Assembly: GCA_030710605.1 (NCBI GenBank)
Contig: CP092882.1
Span: forward strand, 15,932,062-15,996,061
Source: Cordylochernes scorpioides
Taxonomy: Eukaryota; Arthropoda; Arachnida; Pseudoscorpiones; Chernetidae
Length of the DNA stretch: 64,000 bases
Direction: 5' to 3'
The position numbers and the translations under genes are program-made. This document shows positions 12,601 to 24,500 of the stretch, in pieces (position 1 is the first letter of the stretch; the number at the start of each line of letters is the position of its first letter). The notes under the pieces are model-generated. The model was not told where the DNA came from, did no database searches, and saw only the letters and a list, made by a program, of their open reading frames with translations.

Positions 12601-15600
12601 CTTACAAATAGTGCTGTTAGAGTTTATAACAAAAAGAGTAATTATAATTTCAATATTATAAAATACTGTAATATGAATTCTAATATATCATTAAATTGCT
12701 GTAAAGGTATATATTTTGGTCAGTTTCTAAGATTTTATAGAATAAATAATATATTAGATAATTTCATAGAAGATGTTAAAAATTTAAACATGGAATTTAT
12801 TAAAAACAAATTTAGTATCAAACAAGTAAAATATTTCAACAGTATATCAATTATAAAATATTTAAAAAAAAATAAATGGAAATATCCATTTATGAATTCA
12901 ACTTTCTATAATTTCTATTAATATTAACTAATACAAATTTATAATCTTTAACAGTTAATTAAACTTTGATTAAATAACTGATTAAAAGATTTTTTCACAA
13001 GATTTTTAAAGTGTTAAAGTATATAGTTCATTTTTGTTTAATCTCCAATTTCTGGGGAGGAAAATGGAAGTTAAATAAAGTTGAATTTACACAATTAATA
13101 GCTTTATTAAACTATTATAATTTGCCTTTTTAAAGGAATATTAAAAGATGAATAAGTGTTAAATCAGTTATTTTGATATAACTAGCTGTAAATATTATGA
13201 AATTTAGCTTTCTTCCCTTAACTATTTTTCCTTTCTTCTTTAATTTTCTTGTTGTTCAAAAAAATTCTGAATAAATGGTCTAAATTTGAAATGTGGGGGG
13301 ACATTCCCCTCCCGCGACATGTGTTAGCCAGAAATAGATATTCACAATGGAGGACTCCACGGCAGAGGTAGGTTTACAGTTTGAATTTGTTAACACTTGT
13401 ATCTGTTATATATGTTCATTTAAATATTTCACTGAAACAACTTAATATTAACACATAAAATCCGGTTTAAAAGAGATCTATGACATAATAAAGAAGGGGT
13501 TGAAATGTCGCTGGAATTTTATCTGATGATCCCCGTTCCAGCAGATCTCTTTTTCCAATTTATTTCAATTTAAAGTTTTTTGTGTATGTCTGGTCTACCA
13601 TTAGGGTTTCAAAACATAATATCCAAACTTATAACAAATGTTAATTCATACTATAGAAATATTACTAAATACAACTATTTATAATCATATTATAAAATAA
13701 AAAAACCTATAAAAATCTTTTTTAAAAAAAGGATAAAATATAAAATCATAAAAAAAAATATATATATATATACTAACAATCTTATCTACCTTCTTTATAA
13801 AACTCTTTTTTTTTCCTTATTATTAGTTTGATTAAAAGTGCATGGTTCTGTCTTTCTCTCTTTTTTCTAACTATTATATATATTATCTCTTCGATTATTC
13901 TATATATAGGATTAGAGTATGTCTGAATGACGTGTAAAAGCCGATGTAATAGACGTTACTTTGTTAATTTTTTTTATTGTTATTAATTATAAATATATAA
14001 TTAACTTGAGGATGTAATAGAAGTAAAGGATTTTTTTTTTCTCTCTCTATCTACAAATTAATAACATTTTACAAATTTTATAATTTGTATTTAAATGATC
14101 ATAATAGTGAAGATAATCTTAATACAAAACTGGACTATAAAATTAAATAACTATTTATTATTATAATTAATTTAGATTTAGCTTGCTAATCTAATCAAAT
14201 CTAACTGATATAAGTTATCATTATTATCAGTTTGCTCCTTAAGTTTTTAAAATTAGAATCACTGTTATAATTTTGTTATATAGTTTCTACACTATATTAA
14301 TTCATATGAGCTTGCTCTATGATATATTTTTTTATATATAACATAATATACAAATTAAATTATATTAGATATTCTAATATAAATAAATCTTCATACAAAT
14401 TTTAATTATCTTTCATTGTTTGATTATTAAAAATTAAATTATAAAAGTAATTCTAGAAAAAAAAATAATTTCAGAACTTTTGTTTTTTTCAGTGTTTTTG
14501 TTAGTTTAAAGATGTTTTTTTTATTAGTTATTCTTAAAAATATAACAGATAACAAACAGTAATATCTATATATTTATAGATTAATTATTCAATTTATTAC
14601 AAATTTTATCACCACAAAAACAATTAAGTAAAATATATTTAAAAAATTCATAAGAATAACAAACTAAAAAAACTAAAAAAAACTACAAACATATTAGTGT
14701 TAGCACCTCTTTTATGTTAATTTAAACTCGCTAAGAATTGCCTAAGAAAAAATTGTCAAACTTGTCCCTCTCTTAAGAACCATGACACTTTTCAAACAAC
14801 TAGTTGTAAATTAGTGAATACTATTTATAAATTAACATGCCAAATTTGTCAACTATCATATATAGGACAAACTTGTAATCCATTAAATATACGAATAAAC
14901 CTACATAGAAACCACGCTAAAAAATCAAATGGTAATATATATATGAAAGAACACAATCAATTACATACTTTTAACAACTTTAAGATAGAAATACTAGACA
15001 TATGTCAAAACAAAAAACAACGACTATTATTATAAAACAACTACATTTATAAACACAACACATTATTCCCTTATGGACTTAACGACGAATTAAACTACAC
15101 ATACAAACCACAAACAGAAGAAATTTCAACTTATGAAATCAGTTGCAAATATAAAAATGAATTTAAAACTAAACCAAATAAAACTAGAGGTAAAACTACA
15201 AATAAATTAGGTTATATTGAATTTGAAGAATTACTGGACCCAAAACAAATGTACACTAACAACTTCGTCGATAAATTTATTAAAACATTATTTAAACTAA
15301 ATAATAATAAATTTATCAAACTCATAGAATATATTAAAATTCATAATCTGACTAACAGATTAATAGATATCACACACGACATCTTTAAATACAGAAAAAT
15401 TAAACAAAATACTAATAACATTAATATTATCATTAAATTTAATAACAATTTATTTAATCATATTAAATTTAATGATATTTTTAATAACCAAATCATCAAT
15501 AATCTTTTCCCTATAAAAAATTTAAATTTTAAAACAATCTGGAGATACAATAAAAATATAGGTAATTTAGTTTGCAATTATAACCAATTTATTAATAATT

Positions 15601-18464
15601 TGGCAAATTTAAAAAAAAATTAAATGTAATTGCAACAACTATATTGATAAATATAAGTTCTCAGGTCATATATTAACTAGCAACTTTTCTTTTTTAAATC
15701 CAGAATATCAAGAAATTTTAAATAAAGGGTATAAATATATACCTCAAATTAAACACAATTATAATAATACAATTAAATCTATATTAAAAGATATAGATAT
15801 TTTCATAAATAAAACTAGTATAAGATACAGTATTCCAGAATTTACTTTTCTGGAATGGAAACATAATATTAAAAAGGAAATTATAAATTATTATAATAAT
15901 ACACTTAAATACACAAAACCCAATTCAGACATTTCTTCTTTTAAAGAAAATATAATTAATTTACAGAAGGACTATATTATCACTCCTATAGATAAATGTC
16001 CCAATAATTTATCTTTAATTTGTAAAAATCTATACCACGATATACTAAAAAAGGAAATTGATAATAATCATAAATACACTTTTGCTAGAACTACAGGCAC
16101 AAAAATCAAAAAAGACATCAAAAATGTTGAAAATTCACTAAAAATTTATAATAACCACAAAAATCCAAACATACCAAAGTTCTATATAATTCCTAAACTA
16201 CACAAAAAACCTATTTCTTTCAGAACAATCACATCTGGTATAAATTCAGTCATAAAAAATATTGATATACAATTAGCCTCAACACTACAATTTATTATAA
16301 ATAAATTAACTAATAAATATAATTATAAATTTATCGACTCAAATAAAAAAATCATTAATTATTTAATGAACAATTGGACAAACATTGAAACAGTACACAC
16401 ATTTGACTTTGAGGACCTATATTCTAAAATAAATTTAAGAGATCTAAATAATAAAATAACCAATTTATTTAATGAATTCATTAATGACAAAACTTTCTAC
16501 ATTAAAATTATTCATAACAGATATAAAACATTTAAATTAGATCTTAAAACAGCAAAAACTCTACTGGAAACATTTTTAAATTTTAACTATATAGAATTTA
16601 AAAATAAAATATATATTCAATCAGAAGGCGTTCCCATGGGTACTTCTTCTAGTCCGTTATTAGCAAATTTAATATTGTTCTGGTACGAAAGAGAATACTT
16701 TCTACAAAATAATATTAATTGGCAAATATTCCGATATGTAGATGACATAATAATATTTAATAATCCACTGTTTAAAAAATTAATACCTGAAATATATCCT
16801 AAATACTTGAAACTTAAGAACAATGAAAAAATTTATAGAAACAAAAAAGTTAACTTTTTAGACTTGAATATAGACCTTACAAATAGTGCTGTTAGAGTTT
16901 ATAACAAAAAGAGTAATTATAATTTCAATATTATAAAATACTGTAATATGAATTCTAATATATCATTAAATTGCTGTAAAGGTATATATTTTGGTCAGTT
17001 TCTAAGATTTTATAGAATAAATAATATATTAGATAATTTCATAGAAGATGTTAAAAATTTAAACATGGAATTTATTAAAAACAAATTTAGTATCAAACAA
17101 GTAAAATATTTCAACAGTATATCAATTATAAAATATTTAAAAAAAATAAATGGAAATATCCATTTATGAATTCAACTTTCTATAATTTCTATTAATATTA
17201 ACTAATACAAATTTATAATCTTTAACAGTTAATTAAACTTTGATAAAATAACTGATTAAAAGATTTTTTCACAAGATTTTTAAAGTGTTAAAGTATATAG
17301 TTCATTTTTGTTTAATCTCCAATTTCTGAGGAGGAAAATGGAAGTTAAATAAAGTTGAATTTACACAATTAATAGCTTTATTAAACTATTATAATTTGCC
17401 TTTTTAAAGGAATATTAAAAGATGAATAAGTGTTAAATCAGTTATTTTGATATAACTAGCTGTAAATATTATGAAATTTAGCTTTCTTCCCTTAACTATT
17501 TTTCCTTTCTTCTTTAATTTTCTTGTTGTTCAAAAAAATTCTGAATAAATGGTCTAAATTTGAAATGTGGGGGGACATTCCCCTCCCGCGACATGTGTTA
17601 GCCAGAAATAGATATTCACAATGGAGGACTCCACGGCAGAGGTAGGTTTACAGTTTGAATTTGTTAACACTTGTATCTGTTATATATGTTCATTTAAATA
17701 TTTCACTGAAACAACTTAATATTAACACATAAAATCCGGTTTAAAAGAGATCTATGACATAATAAAGAAGGGGTTGAAATGTCGCTGGAATTTTATCTGA
17801 TGATCCCCGTTCCAGCAGATCTCTTTTTCCAATTTATTTCAATTTAAAGTTTTTTGTGTATGTCTGGTCTACCATTAGGGTTTCAAAACATAATATCCAA
17901 ACTTATAACAAATGTTAATTCATACTATAGATATATTACTAAATACAACTATTTATAATCATATTATAAAATAAAAAAACCTTTAAAAATCTTTTAAAAA
18001 AAAAAAAAAAAGGATAAAATATAAAATCATAAAAAAATATATATATATATACTAACAATCTTATCTACCTTCTTTATAAAACTCTTTTTTTTTTTTCCTT
18101 ATTATTAGTTTGATTAAAAGTGCATGGTTCTGTCTTTCTCTCTTTTTTCTAACTATTATATATATTATCTCTTCGATTATTCTATATATAGGATTAGAGT
18201 ATGTCTGAATGACGTGTAAAAGCCGATGTAATAGACGTTACTTTGTTAATTTTTTTTATTGTTATTAATTATAAATATATAATTAACTTGAGGATGTAAT
18301 AGAAGTAAAGGATTTTTTTTTCTCTCTCTATCTACAAATTAATAACATTTTACAAATTTTATAATTTGTATTTAAATGATCATAATAGTGAAGATAATCT
18401 TAATACAAAACTGGACTATAAAATTAAATAACTATTTATTATTATATATATATAATATATATAT

Positions 18465-18507
<43 letters not shown>

Positions 18508-21500
18508 GAAAAAGGCATCTCCTTATCGTGCAACTGAAAGTTGCTGATGGATGGCGCCATCTATCGGAATAAATATCAACTATTCTCGTTGATTTTTAAT
18601 TATTCCAGAATTGGCCAAATACCCATTCTTGATTAATCAAGAAAAGCTAACCACGGACGCGTTTCGGGCTGTTGGCCCTCATCAGCGTGGTGCAAGCTGT
18701 ACCTCACCGACCAAAAAATTGGTCATTAAGGCATCCTGAAAAATCATGAAACGGGTAGTTAAGGCCAGAATTGCGTGAGGACGCTACACAATGTGAATAA
18801 ATAGTACAAATGTAACATTGTACTGGGATAAGGTGCATAAATTAAGAAAAAGGCATCTCCTTATCGTGCAACTGAAAGTTGCTGATGGCTGGCGCCATCT
18901 ATCGGAATAAATATCAACTATTCTCGTTGATTTTTAATTATTCCAGAATTGGCCAAATACCCATTCTTGATTAATCAAGAAAAGCTAACCACGGACGCGT
19001 TTCGGGCTGTTGGCCCTCATCAGCGTGGTGCAAGCTGTACTTCAACGACCAAAAAATTGGTCATTAAGGCATCCTGAAAAATCATGAAACGGGTAGTTAA
19101 GGCCAGAATTGCATCCGTGGTTAGCTTTTCTTGATTAATCAAGAATGGGTATTTGGCCAATTCTGGAATAGTTAAAAATCAACGAGAATAGTTGATATTT
19201 ATTCCGATAGATGGCGCCAGCCATCAGCAACTTTCAGGTGCACGATAAGGAGATGCCTTTTTCTTAATTTATGCACCTTATCCCAGTACAATGTTATATT
19301 TGTACTATTTTTTCATATATATATGTTATATTAAGATATTATTTAAAATGTTATATTAAAATATTTTATTTAAAATTATAATTTCATAGATATAAATACT
19401 CTGTTTTAATCGACCGCCAGAGGTCACGCTTCTACTATATAAACTGATTGTTGTTCTTCCCCGTTGGTCGGCCCAAAACTTTGTAATTATGTAAATAATA
19501 TTTTGTTTTCTTATTCTACTCGCCTTAAGACAGGCAGTACTTTACTCAAATTATGTTTTTCATATATATCACTTAGCTCAAATAAAGAAATCTATGATCT
19601 TCAATATTATATTTATTTCAAGATTTTAGCCACGACTGCACCACCATAGCATAACCATCAATATGATCAAAATTCAAGCAGGAAATCTCTCAATCTTTTT
19701 TTTAATATAATATATATATTATAAAACTATTATAGAGGCGTAATATTCTTTTTAAAATAAAACAATTTCTACTGTCCTTACTGCGATGGAAAAATTAAAG
19801 GGAGGGCCTGGCTCATCAGTGGTGAACCCTCCCAGCGGTTTCGCCAGTAAGGACAGTAGAAATTGTTTTATTTTAAAAAGAATATTACGCCTCTATAATA
19901 GTTTTATAATTTGATAACAGATGGCGCTCTAGTACATCATAATAATATATATATATATTCAAAAATAAATAAAGTTTTCCAATTGGAAAAAATATTCGAT
20001 TAATAAATTTAAAGTTGTAAAATGAAGATCATTGATGAATAATTATCTTATAAAATATATTTGGTAGGGTCTATAATATTAAACAAAAAGGATTTAAATA
20101 TAATCTTTATTTTTATGTTTAATATATTGTAAAATCTTTGTTTACGTAATATAATTAGCAAACGTATTATAAGATTTATTTATTGGGGTATTAGATATAT
20201 TTATTTACTTACAGGATTGTTGTTAGTATTAGATAGCGTTAGTTCTTTTATTTACATTCTATATAGAACTCAACTGTGTTGCCGAGTACGAAATTAACTA
20301 TATTGCATCTCTCCTTTTTTATAAATCCATTCTTTTTGGTGGCTTCACCTGGCGACCGCTTCTTGTGAACTTCCGCACCTCTCTGGTCTCCTCCTCTCCA
20401 GCTGGATTATCAGTTTCCGACTGCAGCTCCATGCTGTCAGAACCTTTAGGCTGAGTTTCTTGATCTTGCTCCATAGTTGAACAGGCACTTCCACTGGGTT
20501 CTTGCTCAAGGATGCTTTCATGGTCTCTTTGGGATTGGTTAGTTGTAATATGTGATTGGTTTCTTCTGTAGAGTCCTTTGTTGTTCTGGACTGTATAGGA
20601 CTTTGGACCATCTTCTCGAACTATTGTGGCTGGTTTCCAGTTTCTTCTGTTTTCTCTTAGATAAACTTCTTGTCCGATCTTGAAAGTTGGTTCGTCTCTT
20701 GATCCTTTGTCATAGTAGAATTTCTGCTTGTTTCTGGATCTTCTTAGCTTTAAAGTGACATCTTTTTGGATGCAAGGTCTTAACAATTCTTTGCTGATTG
20801 GCAAGATTGTCTTTGTTCTTCTTGAAAGTAATCTTTGTGCTGGTGATCCCATGTCTTCTCTTGGAGTATTTCTATAGTTGAGTAATGCAATCTGGATATC
20901 ATCTCCACTTTGTTTGCATTTTCTAAGAATGTTCTTTGATATTTGCACAGCTCTTTCAGCCAGTCCATTTGATTTAGGGCAATGTGGACTTGAAGTCTTG
21001 TGATTAAACTTCTATTTGTTGCTGAATTCATTAAACTCTCTTGAAGCATAATTTCTTCCATTACACAGGTCTACAAAAAAAACTTTTTTTTTTGCACAAG
21101 AGAACCTGATGGTGTTTCTAGTGTAACTTTTCATGCTGAACTCAAAAATCTAATCAGAAATTTCCCATCACCCATGGTTTTTGCCTGACGATCTTTTTTT
21201 AGTATTGGGATAAATACATGCATCCAACATGAAAGAGACTTACGGAAACATGAAACTGCTTTGGAAAAAGATAGAATATGAAAGATACGGTTGAAAAATA
21301 TGCAGCGATTTGAAAGTCGTTGCTCTCTTGCGTGGATTACAGCTTGGATATACAAAATTTTGTTGTTTTCTGTGTGAGTGGGATAGCAGAGATAGAGAAA
21401 GGCATTACATAAAAAAATCTGGCCAAACCGTAAAATCCTTACTCCAGGATATAAAAATATTGCAAATCTACCCCTGATCGATTCAGAAAATATTTACTTA

Positions 21501-24500
21501 CCACCATTATATATTAAACTGGGATTAATGAAGAACTTTGTCAAGACAATGGATCGAAATGCCAGTGGATTTGCCTACCTAAAACAAAAATTTTCTAGTA
21601 TAAGTGAAGCGAAGATTAAAGAAGGCATTTTCGTTGGACCTCAGACTCGAGAATTGCAGCAGGATGGAAATTTTCAAAATAGTTTGAATGAAGTTGAAGC
21701 AGCAGCATGGAATTCCTTTAGAAACGTTTGCAAAAACTTCTTAGGAAGTGTCAAGGTTGAAAATTACCGAGACATAGTTAATGATCTGTTGCTTTCCTAC
21801 AAGGCACTGGGATGTAACATGTCCCTCAAGATCCATTTCCTGCATTCACATCTAGATTTATTTCCAGACAATCTTGGCGCAGTTAGCGATGAGCATGGTG
21901 AGAGGTTTCATCAAGCTATATCAAGCATGGAGAAGCGGTACCAAGGTAAATGGAGTCCCGCTATGCTTGCCGACGACTGCTGGACACTCAAGAGGGATCT
22001 ACCACAAGCAAAGTATAGAAGAAAATCCACTGTCACTGCTTTTCAATAATAAATATGTTTCGTTCATATATGCCTATATATTAACAATATTTCCAAATTC
22101 AAGTAGGTGTATCTCAGAAATATTGTGTAATAGAAAAAAAACAGTTACGTGACATTGTTTGCAATTTTTAGTGTATTTATCCCAATACTAAAAAAAGACC
22201 GTCACGCAAAACCCATAGGTGATGGGAAATTTCTGATTAGATTTTTGAGTTCAGCATGAAAAGTTACACTAGAAACATAATCAGGTTCTCTTGTGCAAAA
22301 ATCTTGTTGACCAGTGTTATCTGTCTCCAGAACTTTAGGAATTCCATGTATGCTAAAGTTTCTTTTGAGAAATCCAATGGTATCTTTTGAATTTATGGTG
22401 TTAATAGGTTCAAAGTTTATGAATCCAGAATAACTGTCTATAATCACAATGTCTTCATTCCCTTCAAATTGAAAGATATCTAATGCGACAATTTTCCATG
22501 GGAGCTCAGGAATTTCTTTAGGGGTTGTTTTTGTTTGTCTCTTTGTGTAGCTATGCATGTCTTGCAATTTTCTACCATGTCAGATATATCTTTGGACATT
22601 CCTGCCCAATAAATGGAGTCTTTGGTTCTTTTGGTACAACCAGTAATGCCTAGGTGGCCTTCATGTATCTGTTTGAGAACTTGTTTTTTGATTGATTCTG
22701 GTATTATTATTTTGGTTCCCTCAGAACTAGGTCTTCATGAATGGAAAGTTCATCTTTTATATTCCAATATCTTCTGCAAGATAGAGGAACTAGTGACTTT
22801 TGGTCTGGCCATCCTTGGATTATTGTTTCTTTTAGTTCTTCTAATTCTGCATCTTCCTTTGTAGCTTTCATGAAATTGGTTGTTGATCTATTGTCAAATG
22901 CAGTAATTAAAAGGATTTCTAATGGATTTTCTTCTAGAATCTCATATGATTTGCAATCTCGACTCAGTAAGTCTGCAATCAAGAGCTCCTTTCCACTCTT
23001 GTATTTAATATTTGGTCCATATTGATTAATTTCCATGAATATTTTTTGAAGTCTTGGTGGCATTTTATCCATTGGTTTTTTGTAAATGGATTCTAACGGT
23101 CGATGGTCTGTTTCTATTAAAATAGATTTACCATATATATAGGTATGGAATTTCTTACAACCAAATTTAATTGCCAGAGCTTCTTTTTCTATTTGAGGGT
23201 AATGCCTCTGAGCATCATTTAATGCAGAAGAAGCATACGCAATTGGTCGATCTTCTTGGAGTAAGACTGCTCCAATGGCATGTTGGCTTGCATCAACCGA
23301 AAGTACCACATCTTTGTTAGGATCATAATACTTTAGGGTTGGCGCTTGTTTTAATAAGTCTTTTATTCTTTCCATATCCTTGTCCCTCAAGCTGTTCCAT
23401 TGCCATTCTGTGTTTTTCTTCAGAAGCAATCACATTCTGTATGTTATCTCTGAGAGATTTGGGATGAATTTATGTAAGTTTTGAACCATTCCCAAAAGTC
23501 TTTGTAGTTCTTTTTTGTTTGATGGTGACTTGATATTGTCAATGGCTTTGACTTTTTCTTCATCTGTTTTTATTCCATCACTGGTGAAGATATGTCCCAA
23601 GAACTTTATTTTTGTTTTTCAAATTCACACTTGTCCTTATTGAGTCTTGCTCCAGCTTCCTGAAGAGTAGTCATGACTATTTTAGTTCTTTCTCTCAGTG
23701 TTTGGATGTCTTCAGCATGGATGAGTATGTCGTCCATTGAGTTTTCTACACCAGGTATATTCTCTACAATCTTTGATATGGTATTCTGGAAAATCTCTGG
23801 GGCAGCATAACGCCCCCAAGGTGTGCTGAAGGTCATGTAAGGTTGTGTTTCCGCAGCGACCTTCAATTGCCAAAAGCCTTTTAAGAAGTCAAGCTTTGTG
23901 AAGTATTTTGAATTTTTGATATTGGAAGCTATGTCCTCTATCGTTCTTAGTGGGTAGTGTCTTCTTAGCAGGATCTTGTTTAAATCTGATGGATCAATGC
24001 AAATTCTTGAGACAGGTGTCGGTTCTTCCATTCTTTTTATCACCTTACCTTTTTCCATTAAGTCTAGTTGTTTCTTGACCTCATCTTTTATTTTAAGGGG
24101 TATTCTCCTGGGTGGTTTTATTTACAACTTGTGGTCCCCTTTTGTGAATTCTGCTCTGTATTCAAAATTCTTTAAGCAACCATCTCCGTTGAACAGCTGG
24201 TGAAACTATTGTTCTACTGGTTTTATTTCATTTATTCTCTTGAGTAGTCCTAGCATAAAGCAAGATTCACTGCCCAGTATTGGTGTGGTCCCTGTTTTGG
24301 TGACAATGAACTTAATGTCGGCCTTGATGTTGTTTATTATGCATGAGGCAATAATTTCTCCTTCCACCTTAATTCTGTGGCCTGAGAATGATTTTAAACT
24401 TTTCACTGAACTTCTGTTAAGTTTTGAATTTATTTTCTTGAAAATGTTCCAAGGCAAGACATTGCACTGAGCTCCAGTGTCCAATTTTATTTTGAAAGGT

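Larger units (their letters stand above)
6631..18440. mobile_element. Three-copy Naiad-type Penelope-like retroelement array (inverted plus tandem)
   Basis: Copy A (about 6631-10910) is on the minus strand. A direct repeat of its 3' region lies upstream of it (10911-11693), forming the pseudo-LTR pair typical of Penelope-like elements. That repeat stops abruptly and is joined head-to-head to copy B (11694-14297), a 5'-truncated plus-strand copy. Its 3' region serves as the upstream pseudo-LTR of copy C (14298-18440), a nearly full plus-strand copy. TA microsatellites flank the array. Complex tandem/inverted insertions and pseudo-LTRs are established traits of these elements. The copies are nearly identical, so the insertion is young. 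Confidence 0.88.
18505..19318 (-). mobile_element. Retrozyme-like tandem repeat: 338-bp units with hammerhead ribozymes plus an inverted third copy
   Basis: Two direct copies (about 18505-18842 and 18843-19110, period 338 bp measured between ribozymes) and a third, inverted partial copy (19115-19310). No protein is encoded. Short tandem repeats with type-I hammerheads are known in animals as retrozymes or Penelope pseudo-LTRs. They are spread as small RNAs by other elements' reverse transcriptases. Both ends abut AT microsatellites. The inverted copy begins within one or two bases of the predicted self-cleavage site, which suggests it was copied from cleaved RNA. Confidence 0.8.
20319..22567 (-). 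pseudogene. Gypsy integrase, interrupted by a TIR element
   Basis: The part at 22303-22567 has the catalytic core ([25 protein letters not shown]). It breaks at about 22302, where a 1.2-kb TIR element is inserted. Beyond the insert, 20319-21090 holds the rest of the core ([10 protein letters not shown]-like start, [10 protein letters not shown]) and the C-terminal domain, ending in a Gln/Glu-rich tail. A frame shift is also seen near 20950-21060. Confidence 0.85.

Noticed and set aside
18651-18690. Hammerheads at 18.6-19.0 kb as part of the Naiad copies
   Set aside because: The repeat unit has no sequence in common with Naiad ends and sits beyond the TA border.
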